Shown: positions 1 through 6,061 of the stretch, one piece after another | Layout: the number at the start of each line of letters is the position of its first letter | Position numbering within the stretch: position 1 is the first letter of the stretch | Source: a virus | Strand: one strand, 5' to 3' | Length of the DNA stretch: 45,203 bases | IMG/VR virus record: IMGVR_UViG_3300009537_000033 | Span: 1 to 45,203 of that record | Made by a program: the position numbers and the translations under genes | Notes under the pieces: model-generated | Database searches by the model: none | The model's input: only the letters and a program-made list of their open reading frames with translations | Told to the model about the DNA's origin: nothing

Positions 1-7
1 ATGTGTT

Positions 8-34
8 TGTGTGTTTGCTGCACTACAACACACA
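8..34. promoter_or_regulatory. Imperfect inverted repeat in the leader of the first gene
   Basis: The first 47 bases are T/G-rich then A/C-rich, unlike the GC-rich rest of the window. Bases 8-17 can pair with 26-34 (TGTGTT against AACACA, with one bulged T) around an 8-base loop. The first gene follows 13 bases later, after a GGAG Shine-Dalgarno at 40-43. It could be an operator, an RNA hairpin or a low-complexity stretch. No -10/-35 pair is convincing, and the window edge hides what lies upstream. Confidence 0.25.
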
Positions 35-47
35 CATCTGGAGTATC

Positions 48-143
48 ATGGTGACCATGGGCAACGCGACGAGGGACCCTGGTCCCGACATCTCTCTTCT
101 CGAGGACTTCGACGGGGACAGCGTCACCGTGAGGCTGAAGTGA
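48..143 (+). CDS. Small hypothetical protein, 31 aa
   Basis: A 31-residue acidic reading frame starts at ATG 48, preceded by GGAG at 40-43, and ends TGA 141-143. The stop overlaps the ATG of the next gene (TGATG), the junction style used throughout this window, which is the main reason to believe it. An alternative ATG lies at 57. It has no recognisable domain, membrane segment or cysteine motif, and I cannot assign a function. It could equally be a leader peptide or a non-coding upstream region. Confidence 0.45.
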   Translation: MVTMGNATRDPGPDISLLEDFDGDSVTVRLK

Positions 144-493
144 TGTGGCGCTTCCGTGACATCGGACGGGTCCGCAGCCGCGTGGACCTCGAGGACTGGT
201 GGAGCTGTCGCTACTGGACACAGGGGCTGCGGCCGGGGTTCGATCGCCTGCCGACGACTTCTCGGTCACTGCGCTGCTGGCTCGGCATCCACGACTCCGA
301 GTGGCACGACGCCTGCGGTCCGTGGCACTCCTACGTCGAGCCGCCCGAACCGGGGTTCTGCTGCAAGGACTGCGGCAACGAGGTCTTCCCGGTCCGCACG
401 GCGCTGCTTCTAACCCTCGAAGGGAGCCGACTCGTCGGCCCCCTTCTCGAGCGCTACCACGAGTGGCGATGGAGGAACGATGACCTTCAGTGA
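143..493 (+). CDS. Hypothetical zinc-knuckle protein, 116 aa
   Basis: Start ATG 143 overlaps the preceding stop; the frame is open further upstream but nothing supports an earlier start. The protein is rich in Trp and Arg. The centre holds a probable metal site: a Cys-Trp-Leu-Gly segment, His residues in HDSEWHDAC and GPWH, then CCKDCGNEVF near residues 79-88, a CxxC knuckle. Small phage proteins of this shape are common in actinophages and usually have no known role. It overlaps the next gene by 14 bases. I infer zinc binding only; DNA, RNA or protein binding are all possible. Confidence 0.7.
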   Translation: MWRFRDIGRVRSRVDLEDWWSCRYWTQGLRPGFDRLPTTSRSLRCWLGIHDSEWHDACGPWHSYVEPPEPGFCCKDCGNEVFPVRTALLLTLEGSRLVGPLLERYHEWRWRNDDLQ

Positions 494-803
494 GGAAGAG
501 AAGGCCCGCGCCCGTGAGGTCGGCGCCGGACCGTACCAGAGCGAGGACGGCGAGTACTGGTGGTTCCCGACTTCCCACTGGACATGGAACCTCGCCCAGG
601 CCGAAGCGAAGAGTCTCGCGGATGAGTCCGACTGCGTGGCCCGCTACATGGGCATCGAGGCCGTCGTGCTCCATGACCACGAGGACTGGGAGTACAGCGA
701 CCACGAGAACTGTCCCGAGGGCGGCTGCCCCAGCCGGCGCTCCTACCACTTCGAGTGGGACGACCGCTGGTCCGTCCCCGAGCACCGCAAGAGGCGATCA
801 TGA
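480..803 (+). CDS. Hypothetical protein, 107 aa
   Basis: ATG 480 begins a 107-residue acidic protein that ends with ATGA overlap into the next gene. It is unusually rich in Trp, Tyr, His and Glu/Asp (for example the DHEDWEYSDHENCPEGGCP segment near residues 64-83), with a CPEGGC pair that could bind metal with the adjacent His residues. No signal peptide or membrane segment is visible. I do not recognise the family. Its place in a run of overlapping small genes suggests co-transcription and co-translation with its neighbours. Confidence 0.75.
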   Translation: MTFSEEEKARAREVGAGPYQSEDGEYWWFPTSHWTWNLAQAEAKSLADESDCVARYMGIEAVVLHDHEDWEYSDHENCPEGGCPSRRSYHFEWDDRWSVPEHRKRRS

Positions 804-1543
804 GCCGTGTCTACTTCACCACCCATGATGCACAGGCCGAGCTGCGCGGATCCGAGCGGGCCTGGCTGGGCCTGTTCTCGCAGGCCATCGGTGTCGGCAT
901 GTTGCCGACGTTCGATCTGCGCGACGTCATCTACCCCGAGAGCGAGCGGCAGCGCCTGATGTTGAGCCGCACCGACCTCGAGACCGCGCTGCGGATCAAC
1001 ATCAGCGGGCTGACCTTCCAGATCGGCACCCACCGGGTCGAGCCGTGGATCGTCAACCTGAACACCGCCCTCCTGATGGGAAACGACCCCGTCAGGCTGG
1101 GCACCTACATCCACGCCCAGTGCGAGGTCCATGGCTGGTTCGAGCCGGAGTCCTTCCCATGGGTCGTCGACGTCATCGCCGCTGGCCGCGAGAGTGGCCT
1201 CTACCGCAACGATGCGGGCTGGGAGGATGTCAGGGACCTCTTCGTCGACGCCGAGGACCCCATCGTCATGTCGTACTCGGTGACCGAGTCCTTCCCCGAC
1301 CTCGGACTGGTGCTGCGGTCGGGCCTCGGTCCCGAGCCGCATCTCGACACCGAATACTGGTGGGAGGGGCTCGACGACGAGGCCCGGTGGGACCTGAGCA
1401 TGAAGGCCCTGCTGCAGGTGATGCAGCCCATCAACGAGAAGACGATGGCCGAGGGCTTCGTCTCGCGTGATGGTGAGCCGGCCTACAACGCCATGGATCT
1501 TTACGACGAGCTCCACCGGCTACGGGAGGCGAAGGATGACTGA
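800..1543 (+). CDS. Hypothetical protein, 247 aa
   Basis: ATG 800 overlaps the previous stop (ATGA), which favours it over the longer upstream frame. It is the largest protein of the left-hand small-gene block: soluble, mixed alpha/beta in appearance, acidic, with no transmembrane segment and no clear nucleotide-binding or catalytic motif that I can recognise. It ends 8 bases inside the next gene. Nothing in context gives its role. It is a confident gene with unknown function. Confidence 0.8.
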   Translation: MSRVYFTTHDAQAELRGSERAWLGLFSQAIGVGMLPTFDLRDVIYPESERQRLMLSRTDLETALRINISGLTFQIGTHRVEPWIVNLNTALLMGNDPVRLGTYIHAQCEVHGWFEPESFPWVVDVIAAGRESGLYRNDAGWEDVRDLFVDAEDPIVMSYSVTESFPDLGLVLRSGLGPEPHLDTEYWWEGLDDEARWDLSMKALLQVMQPINEKTMAEGFVSRDGEPAYNAMDLYDELHRLREAKDD

Positions 1544-2006
1544 CACCTGGGAGGGCGCGACCCTCGACACCGCGAAGGCATGGCTCCGCAAGCACCTGGA
1601 CGAGGGGGCCGTCTGCCCCTGCTGCAATCGGTGGGCTCGTATCTACCGGCGACCACTCAACAGCGGCATGGCCCGCAGCCTGATCATGATGTGGCGGCTC
1701 GCGGGCACCGACTGGATGCACCTGACCGACCTCGGTCCGATGGACGACCGGGGCCGCGAGGAAACGAAGCTGGCCTACTGGGGCCTCGTCGAGGAAGAGC
1801 GCACCGAGCGACCCGATGGAGCGCGTGATGCCCGCCACCGCGTCACCCCGCTGGGCGCCCACTTCGTGAAGGGAGAGGTGTCGGTGCAGAAGTACGCACG
1901 GGTCTACAACGGCGGTGGCGTGAGTGTCGGGCTGACCGGCCCGCTCATCGACATCCACGATGCGCTGCGCGACAAGTTCGACTACCAGGAACTGATGCGT
2001 GGCTGA
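1536..2006 (+). CDS. Hypothetical zinc-knuckle protein, 156 aa
   Basis: Start ATG 1536 follows GGAGGCGAAGG, a good Shine-Dalgarno at the end of the previous gene. Near residues 27-30 is CPCC within VCPCCNRWARIYRRPL, followed by many basic residues, which looks like half of a zinc knuckle. The middle (HLTDLGPMDDRGREETKLAYWGLVEE) and the later THR/TPLG region resemble a small winged-helix-like protein. Small phage proteins with an N-terminal CPxC and this later pattern are familiar from actinophages but unassigned. DNA binding is a guess. Confidence 0.75.
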   Translation: MTDTWEGATLDTAKAWLRKHLDEGAVCPCCNRWARIYRRPLNSGMARSLIMMWRLAGTDWMHLTDLGPMDDRGREETKLAYWGLVEEERTERPDGARDARHRVTPLGAHFVKGEVSVQKYARVYNGGGVSVGLTGPLIDIHDALRDKFDYQELMRG

Positions 2007-2016
2007 AGGAAGAACA

Positions 2017-2355
2017 GTGACAGACACGGCACGAGTCCCGGCCCACACCATCGAGGGCAGCGGTCGCAACCAGCGCGAGGTCTGGAAGTTCGACCTGCGC
2101 CCCGCCTTCGTGGGCGATCTGACCATCGAGATGCCCCTGTACGCCAAGGTGCTCCTGGTCGACATGCAGGGTAAGGTGCCTCGCATGTGGTGCGAGGTCG
2201 ACCCGCAGGATGAGCGCGTCGAGCGCCACTTCCGCATCTTCGGGACCGGGCACCATATCCCTCGAGGTCCCATCTGGTGCGGCTCGTTCCTCATGGACGA
2301 CGGGGCACTCGTCTGGCATCTCTACGAGACGACGAAGGAGGCCGACCCTGCATGA
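2017..2355 (+). CDS. Conserved phage hypothetical protein (DUF7352-like), 112 aa
   Basis: I place the start at GTG 2017 because AAGGAAG lies 5-6 bases upstream; GTG 1999, six codons earlier, is the alternative. The protein carries a pattern widespread in actinophages: IEMPLYAKVL, then MWCEVDP, then HFRIFGTGHHIP, a Gly-Ser-Phe and LVWHLYE at the C-terminus. I recall this as the DUF7352 family, but the label is from memory. The fold is likely a small beta protein with unknown role. It ends with ATGA overlap into the next gene. Confidence 0.75.
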   Translation: MTDTARVPAHTIEGSGRNQREVWKFDLRPAFVGDLTIEMPLYAKVLLVDMQGKVPRMWCEVDPQDERVERHFRIFGTGHHIPRGPIWCGSFLMDDGALVWHLYETTKEADPA

Positions 2356-2525
2356 GACTGGTCGTGGAGATCCCCGACGCGACCCTGAAGGAGTTCAAGG
2401 ACGCGACCAAGCAGAACAGCGAGACGATGGCGCAGGTGATCCGCCGAGCCATCGACGGGTACCTGCGGGATGGTGGAACAAAGAAGCCATCCCCAGGACA
2501 TTCCCGTTCAGGCAAGTCAACGTGA
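2352..2525 (+). CDS. Ribbon-helix-helix-like small protein, 57 aa
   Basis: ATG 2352 overlaps the previous stop (ATGA). Residues 1-41 fit a ribbon-helix-helix DNA-binding domain: a short strand MRLVVEIPDA, helix LKEFKDATKQNS, a turn, then helix ETMAQVIRRAIDGYLRDG. The tail is short, basic and disordered. Such CopG/Arc-like proteins dimerise and bind operators, and phages use them as small regulators. No toxin gene sits beside it, and no target can be read from the sequence. It could autoregulate this gene block. Confidence 0.65.
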   Translation: MRLVVEIPDATLKEFKDATKQNSETMAQVIRRAIDGYLRDGGTKKPSPGHSRSGKST

Positions 2526-2620
2526 GGGAGCCAGCGCCCACGGTCGTGCCCTACGACCACAGGGGCCGTCCGCTCACCAGAGACCGGACCATGGGGTTCC
2601 GGCCACCGGAGGAACGATGA
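2522..2620 (+). CDS. Small hypothetical protein, 32 aa
   Basis: A GTG at 2522 overlaps the previous stop as GTGA, and the 32-residue frame ends in a TGA (2618-2620) that overlaps the next ATG (2617). The two end-to-end overlaps are the only real evidence that it is a gene. The peptide is basic and Pro/Arg-rich, with no cysteine pair and no membrane segment. It could instead be a translational bridge between its neighbours. Function unknown. Confidence 0.5.
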   Translation: MREPAPTVVPYDHRGRPLTRDRTMGFRPPEER

Positions 2621-2892
2621 AGGGACTCAAGCAGGTACTCGTCAGGACGACGCAGTCGCTCACCCCGGTCGGCCTGGCCCAGGTCCCGGTCGTGGGCGAG
2701 AAGATCATGGACCGCGGGCGGCGGTACGTCGTCACGGCCGTCACCCATATCATCCCGCAGACGAAGTGGGACCCCATCGCGGAGATCGTGGTCGCACCCG
2801 TTGACATCACCAAGCAGCCTGACGGCGAGGAAGCGACAGAAGAGTCCTCGCCCAACCGCCAGCAGCGCCGCGCCAGCAAGAAACGGAACTAG
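2617..2892 (+). CDS. Hypothetical protein, 91 aa
   Basis: ATG 2617 overlaps the preceding stop (ATGA) and follows CCGGAGGAACG, a strong ribosome site. Residues 20-60 alternate hydrophobic and charged residues (VGEKIMDRGRRYVVTAVTH then AEIVVAPVD), consistent with a small SH3-like beta barrel. The last 30 residues are charged and disordered, ending QQRRASKKRN. I do not recognise the family. An 8-base gap separates it from the next gene. Confidence 0.7.
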   Translation: MKGLKQVLVRTTQSLTPVGLAQVPVVGEKIMDRGRRYVVTAVTHIIPQTKWDPIAEIVVAPVDITKQPDGEEATEESSPNRQQRRASKKRN

Positions 2893-2900
2893 GAGGTCCC

Positions 2901-3056
2901 ATGTCCGAGAAGCCGGACGACTTCGTCGTCCTCCCCCTGCGCTTGGTGCAGGAGCTCTCCAGCGAGCTTCGCAGCCTCAAGGCGTTCTTCTACGGGACGC
3001 TACTGGCCATATCGTTCTACATCGGCTGGAACATCGCTGAGGTCTTCGCTGGTTGA
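2901..3056 (+). CDS. Small single-span membrane protein, 51 aa
   Basis: ATG 2901 follows TAGGAGGTCCC, an excellent Shine-Dalgarno, and the stop overlaps the next ATG (TGATG). Residues 1-27 are soluble and helical; residues 28-48, FFYGTLLAISFYIGWNIAEVF, form one hydrophobic span with few charges. Phage proteins of this size with one membrane helix include holins, superinfection-exclusion proteins and inhibitors. The position, far from any lysin, does not favour a holin. Membrane location is likely; role unknown. Confidence 0.65.
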   Translation: MSEKPDDFVVLPLRLVQELSSELRSLKAFFYGTLLAISFYIGWNIAEVFAG

Positions 3057-3319
3057 TGGCAACGCTGGTCGAGCCTGAACTCGAGGACACCGTCAGGAAG
3101 TGGTGGGACTCGCTCAAGGAGTTCCATGAGCCGTCGAAGGGCAAGTCCGCCCTCGTGCGGCTCGATGAGAGGCATTACGTCCTGTGCCTCCCCGTCCGCA
3201 TCAGCGCCGAGCAGGCCGAGCGGATGCGGGAGACATGGGTCGAGTTCGCGGGTAAGCGTGGACCGAAGTTGATGGTCTTCAGCGACTCGGTCTTCGTGCC
3301 CAGATTGGAGGAAGCATGA
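3056..3319 (+). CDS. Hypothetical protein, 87 aa
   Basis: ATG 3056 overlaps the preceding stop. The protein is soluble and alpha/beta: an amphipathic N-terminal helix (VEPELEDTVRKWWDSLKEF), a strand-rich middle (SALVRLDERHYVLCLPV), a helix starting AEQAERMRETW, and a final strand GPKLMVFSDSVFV. It ends with GGAGGAAGCATGA, which supplies both the ribosome site and the ATG of the next gene. It has no motif I can name and no cysteine cluster. Confidence 0.75.
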   Translation: MATLVEPELEDTVRKWWDSLKEFHEPSKGKSALVRLDERHYVLCLPVRISAEQAERMRETWVEFAGKRGPKLMVFSDSVFVPRLEEA

Positions 3320-3966
3320 ACCTGAACATCATCAGCATGCCGAGAAGCGACGCCCGACGCGCCTTCCTCGACTATCGGCGGGCCGTCAGGGCACGCCGCG
3401 ATGAGGAAGTCAAGTGGGAGTTCGCCACCAAGTGGGAGGCGCTCTCGACCGAAGAGCAGCAGGCATACGAGCGCAACACCGTGGCCGACGAGGCGATGAT
3501 GCGTGGCTACCGGGCACTCTCGCTCGGGAAGCAGGTCATCAGCCTCAGCGAGGCCATCCACCATGGCGGCGTCGATGAGAACGGTCGGCCGCGTCTGGCT
3601 GTCATGCGGGCCGACCTTGCAGTGGTCGGGCTGCGCGCATTCGATGGGGCAGCGACGTTCACGGTCGACGACTCTCGGGTGAACGTCGCGGCCAGCAAGC
3701 AGTTCGTCGTGCGAGGCATCGAGGGGCTGAAGGACACGGGCTGGCGCGGCCCGGTCGCTGACGTGCCGCCCGTCCCCGCCCCGCTGCGCCCCGGCCCCGC
3801 GCTGTCGAACTACGCCACGCTGTTCGAGGCCAAGTGGCGTTCCCCGCGCCAGCGTCCGAACGTGGGCGACCCGGCGCTGCTGAAGCCGCTCGGCGGTGAC
3901 CTCTACGCGGTCGTCGCCACATGGGACCTGACCCCGCTCGAGCGGGCCGTCTTGGGGATGTCATGA
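3316..3966 (+). CDS. Hypothetical protein, 216 aa
   Basis: ATG 3316 has GGAGGAAGC directly upstream. The N-terminal 60 residues are strongly helical and basic, including two runs resembling HMG-box or DNA-binding helices (RRAFLDYRRAVRARRDEE; WEALSTEEQQAYERN). The middle is compact and strand-rich; residues 145-175 are Pro-rich (ADVPPVPAPLRPGP). The C-terminus ends in LYAVVATWDLTPLERAVLG. I do not recognise it. Nucleic-acid binding through the N-terminus is an inference from charge and helicity only. Confidence 0.75.
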   Translation: MNLNIISMPRSDARRAFLDYRRAVRARRDEEVKWEFATKWEALSTEEQQAYERNTVADEAMMRGYRALSLGKQVISLSEAIHHGGVDENGRPRLAVMRADLAVVGLRAFDGAATFTVDDSRVNVAASKQFVVRGIEGLKDTGWRGPVADVPPVPAPLRPGPALSNYATLFEAKWRSPRQRPNVGDPALLKPLGGDLYAVVATWDLTPLERAVLGMS

Positions 3967-4169
3967 ACGAGGACGAGGTCCGTGAGCTTCGGAAAGTCCG
4001 CGCCACGCTCGAATGGGTCGACAGGCACTTCGATGCCGAGGCGCAGATGAACGCGGCCAAGCACATGAACGACAGGGTCATCCCGAACCCACTGGCGGCA
4101 GCCGCTGCCACGGCGTTCAACACGATCCACCAGCTCATCGAGAGGTATGACCGTGGCGCTGAGGGATAG
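3963..4169 (+). CDS. Small helical hypothetical protein, 68 aa
   Basis: ATG 3963 overlaps the previous stop (ATGA). The protein is almost entirely helical by composition: a charged first helix (EVRELRKVRATLEWVDRHF), a short turn, an Ala-rich helix (PLAAAAATAFNTIHQLIERY) and no cysteine. It overlaps the next gene by 23 bases. It may form a helical hairpin or a small oligomer. Function unknown. Confidence 0.7.
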   Translation: MNEDEVRELRKVRATLEWVDRHFDAEAQMNAAKHMNDRVIPNPLAAAAATAFNTIHQLIERYDRGAEG

Positions 4170-4362
4170 CATCAAGATCACGACCAAGAGCCCGCGGAAG
4201 GTCTTCGAGCTGACAGCCACCTCCCCTGGTGGGGAGGTGACGATGGGGGTGTTCGCGGATCAGTTCGTGACGATCTCCGAGACCACCCGCAAGGGCCGGC
4301 TGAAGCGAGAGGTCGTCGTCAATCGCGAGGACGTGCAGATCGTTGAGCGCTTCTACTCCTAA
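4147..4362 (+). CDS. Small beta-rich hypothetical protein, 71 aa
   Basis: Start ATG 4147 lies inside the previous gene with GAGAGG a few bases upstream. The sequence alternates strand-like segments (SIKITTKS, KVFELTATS, EVTMGVFAD, FVTISET, REVVVNREDVQIVERFY) and should form a small beta barrel or sandwich. It has no cysteine or membrane segment. A short 10-base gap follows. I do not recognise the family. Confidence 0.65.
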   Translation: MTVALRDSIKITTKSPRKVFELTATSPGGEVTMGVFADQFVTISETTRKGRLKREVVVNREDVQIVERFYS

Positions 4363-4372
4363 GCAGGTCAGC

Positions 4373-4540
4373 GTGGTGGCCCTTGAGCCGAGCGTCCATT
4401 GGCCATCGCCGCCAAGGGGCTACCGGCGCTGCCCCGGCGACGGGGAGCGGGGGTGCTTGGTGGACATATCGGCCCACAAGGAGCGCTGTCAGTTCTGTAC
4501 GAAGACGGTGCTGCTCAGAGAGGGCGCTGTGATACCGTAG
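4373..4540 (+). CDS. Small zinc-ribbon protein, 55 aa
   Basis: Two adjacent GTG codons (4373, 4376) are possible starts; CAGG at 4364-4367 gives modest support for either. The case for a gene is protein content: RRCPGDGERGC near residues 20-29, then CQFC near 40-43, a four-cysteine arrangement typical of a compact zinc ribbon. Some phage proteins of this size act as transcription or anti-CRISPR factors, but nothing here points to one. The start is uncertain and the gene could be longer at its 5' end through TTG 4343. Confidence 0.55.
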   Translation: MVALEPSVHWPSPPRGYRRCPGDGERGCLVDISAHKERCQFCTKTVLLREGAVIP

Positions 4541-4545
4541 CGCCC

Positions 4546-4794
4546 ATGATGATCTTCGAGCCGCCCCTTCGCGGCGAAGAGAAGAAGAGCGGACTCCCTG
4601 TCGTGATCATGGCGGTCAGCGAACAGAACGAGTCCGTTCTCTTCGTTGATGGGGAAGGCGACATCTACATCAAGCCGTTCAACGAGGTCTCGGTCAACTG
4701 GCGCTACAACTTCGACCTGGGCAAGTGGGTCGACATCGACGCCAACGGCAACGTCGTCCCTGACGCGCCCGGACCGATGGGTCCGGCGCAGTGA
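4546..4794 (+). CDS. Hypothetical protein, 82 aa
   Basis: Tandem ATGs at 4546 and 4549 begin just 5 bases after the preceding stop; no strong Shine-Dalgarno is visible, so initiation may be coupled. The protein is beta-rich (VVIMAVSE, ESVLFVDGEGDIYIKPF, VSVNWRYNFDLGKWVDI) and ends in a Pro/Gly/Ala-rich tail, VPDAPGPMGPAQ. The stop overlaps the next GTG (GTGA). Its fold resembles a small structural or adaptor protein, with unknown function. Confidence 0.65.
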   Translation: MMIFEPPLRGEEKKSGLPVVIMAVSEQNESVLFVDGEGDIYIKPFNEVSVNWRYNFDLGKWVDIDANGNVVPDAPGPMGPAQ

Positions 4795-5012
4795 AGACCA
4801 TCGGGCTCCGCGAGTTCCGCGACAACATCGACAGCATCGACGAGCCGGTCCGCGTCTTCAAGACCCGCAACGGCGTCGTGGAGCTCGGGACATGGGTCCC
4901 GGCCAAGATCGAGTTCGACCTCGAGTTCGAGACGATGCCCCGGAAGAAGGGCGAGAACAAGGTCGAAGTCAGGGTCAGGGCCAAGAAGGCATCCGACCGT
5001 GCGGTATCCTGA
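4791..5012 (+). CDS. Phd/YefM-like antitoxin homologue, orphan, 73 aa
   Basis: GTG 4791 overlaps the previous stop. Residues 1-38 match the Phd/YefM N-terminal pattern: a short strand MKTIGLREFRDN, a helix start with the typical Arg-Glu-Phe-Arg core, then EPVRVFKTRNGVVELGTWVP, equivalent to the family's EPVVVTRRGRPVAVLVP strand pair. In toxin-antitoxin systems this domain binds operator DNA, and the C-terminal tail neutralises a Doc, YoeB or VapC toxin. No toxin frame adjoins it. The tail here is basic and short. A repurposed regulator or a free-standing phage anti-toxin are both plausible. Confidence 0.6.
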   Translation: MKTIGLREFRDNIDSIDEPVRVFKTRNGVVELGTWVPAKIEFDLEFETMPRKKGENKVEVRVRAKKASDRAVS

Positions 5013-5025
5013 CCCCATAGACAGA

Positions 5026-5042
5026 GCGGGCCATCTGCCCGC
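5026..5042 (+). other. Short hairpin between genes
   Basis: A 6-bp stem GCGGGC/GCCCGC closes a 5-base loop (CATCT) in the 75-base gap between two genes. There is no following T-run, so it is not a classical terminator. TATCCT at 5005-5010 could be a -10 box, but no -35 element sits at the right distance. The hairpin might be a processing site or a transcription pause; nothing decides. Confidence 0.35.
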
Positions 5043-5087
5043 GCCCCGGACGGCCGGGTCATCTGAGGCTTGGTTCGACGACGCCTG

Positions 5088-5444
5088 ATGGACATCGACT
5101 TCAAGACGATGACCCGCTTCTCCGGGTCCCACAAGCCAGCAGGTGTCCCCGGTTGCGAGCGCGGGGACGGACACACCTGGAAGGTATGGGTCGGCGTCAC
5201 CGGCCCGCTAGAGAAGACGGCTGACTCCGACATCCGCCGCGTGCGGAACTCGGTGGACCTGCGTGCCGACATGCTTCGTGTCGTGGCCGAGATCGACGGG
5301 CGGCACCTCGAGGACATGATGCCCGGAGTGCTGACCACCACCGAGGGCATCGCCGCGTGGCTACTCGAACGGCTCCCACAAGCGCACCTGGTCGAGGTAA
5401 GTCACCTCACCGAAACGGCAACGGTGCATCGCAAGATCAGGTAG
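5088..5444 (+). CDS. QueD / 6-pyruvoyl-tetrahydropterin synthase-like protein with altered active site, 118 aa
   Basis: Length and pattern match the QueD/PTPS T-fold family: RFSGSHKP (family F-x-A-A-H), GCERGDGHTWKV (family C-x-x-x-HGH-x-x), ADMLRVVAEIDGRHLED (family LK...LDHxxLND), TTTEGIAAWL (family PTxExxAxW) and a final VEVSHLTETATVHR. QueD makes carboxy-tetrahydropterin on the way to preQ0/queuosine; some phages use preQ0 derivatives to modify DNA. Here Cys23, His15 and His29 are kept, but one zinc His is Asp27, the His after the conserved Asp is Gly, and the last Glu seems displaced. No QueC, QueE, FolE or DpdA gene is seen. The activity is therefore doubtful. Start ATG 5088 lacks a strong ribosome site; TTG 5070 is an alternative. 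Confidence 0.7.
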   Translation: MDIDFKTMTRFSGSHKPAGVPGCERGDGHTWKVWVGVTGPLEKTADSDIRRVRNSVDLRADMLRVVAEIDGRHLEDMMPGVLTTTEGIAAWLLERLPQAHLVEVSHLTETATVHRKIR

Positions 5445-6061
5445 GCATCACCTACATCCACAAGGACTTCCTGCTCCCGAACCCGTGGAACCCGAACGTG
5501 ATGACGCGGGAGATGTTCGACAAGGAGCGGGCGTCCATCCGCGAGTTCGGTTTCGTGGACCCGCTGACGGTCCGCCCCATCCATGCCAAGGGCAGTGCCT
5601 ACGATGGTCACTACCAGATCATCGACGGCGAGCACCGCGAGCGGGCCGGGGTCGAAGAGGGCATCGACGAGTTCCCCTGCGTCGTCATCGACGTGGACGA
5701 CGGGACCGCCCAGCAGCTCACCATCGTCCTCAACGAGACCCGCGGCACCGCGGACACCGTGAAGATGAGCCGGCTGGTGCAGGATCTCTCGGAGAAGTAC
5801 GACCGCGCCACCATCGGCCAGATCCTGCCGTTCAGCCCCGAGCGCATCGCGGGGATGCTGGGCGACCGCAAGCAGCTCGACTTCAGCAAGCTCGGCAAGC
5901 CGAGGTTCGGCGGCGGCGACCAGCAGGTCGAGCGCGTCTACCGACTGCCCCGGTCCGCGGCCGTCATCGTCGACGCTGCCATCGAGAAGGCCAAGGCCGA
6001 CAACGACCTCGAGTTCGCCTGGCAGGGCCTCGAGGTCATCGCTACGGAGTTCACGTCGTGA
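5357..6061 (+). CDS. ParB-like nuclease-domain protein, 234 aa
   Basis: Residues from about 32 onward fit the ParB/Srx-type fold: ITYIHKDFLLPNPWNPNV, a helix with REFGFVDPLTVR, and YQIIDGEHRERAG, the ParB box with the key DGEHR. A helical region follows (LVQDLSEKYDRATIGQILPFSPERIAGML), like the ParB helix-turn-helix. ParB-like proteins are commonly found next to phage terminases, where they may bind packaging or centromere-like DNA or act on nucleotides. GTG 5357 is the only ordinary start that keeps the domain complete; it overlaps the preceding gene by 88 bases, and the first 30 residues look disordered, so the true start may differ. It ends with GTGA into the terminase small subunit. Confidence 0.8.
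   Translation: MATRTAPTSAPGRGKSPHRNGNGASQDQVGITYIHKDFLLPNPWNPNVMTREMFDKERASIREFGFVDPLTVRPIHAKGSAYDGHYQIIDGEHRERAGVEEGIDEFPCVVIDVDDGTAQQLTIVLNETRGTADTVKMSRLVQDLSEKYDRATIGQILPFSPERIAGMLGDRKQLDFSKLGKPRFGGGDQQVERVYRLPRSAAVIVDAAIEKAKADNDLEFAWQGLEVIATEFTS

Noticed and set aside
5005-5010. TATCCT as a promoter -10 box
   Set aside because: No -35 element is present at 16-18 bases upstream, and it lies inside the end of a coding frame. It is insufficient for a promoter call.
4791-5012. Complete toxin-antitoxin pair
   Set aside because: The Phd-like gene has no toxin-like frame on either side; the next gene is QueD-like and the previous one has no PIN, Doc or RelE motif.
5485-6057. Upstream extension of the terminase small subunit frame
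   Set aside because: It overlaps the ParB domain in another frame and has Arg/His-rich, shadow-like composition. GTG 6058 with GTGA overlap fits.
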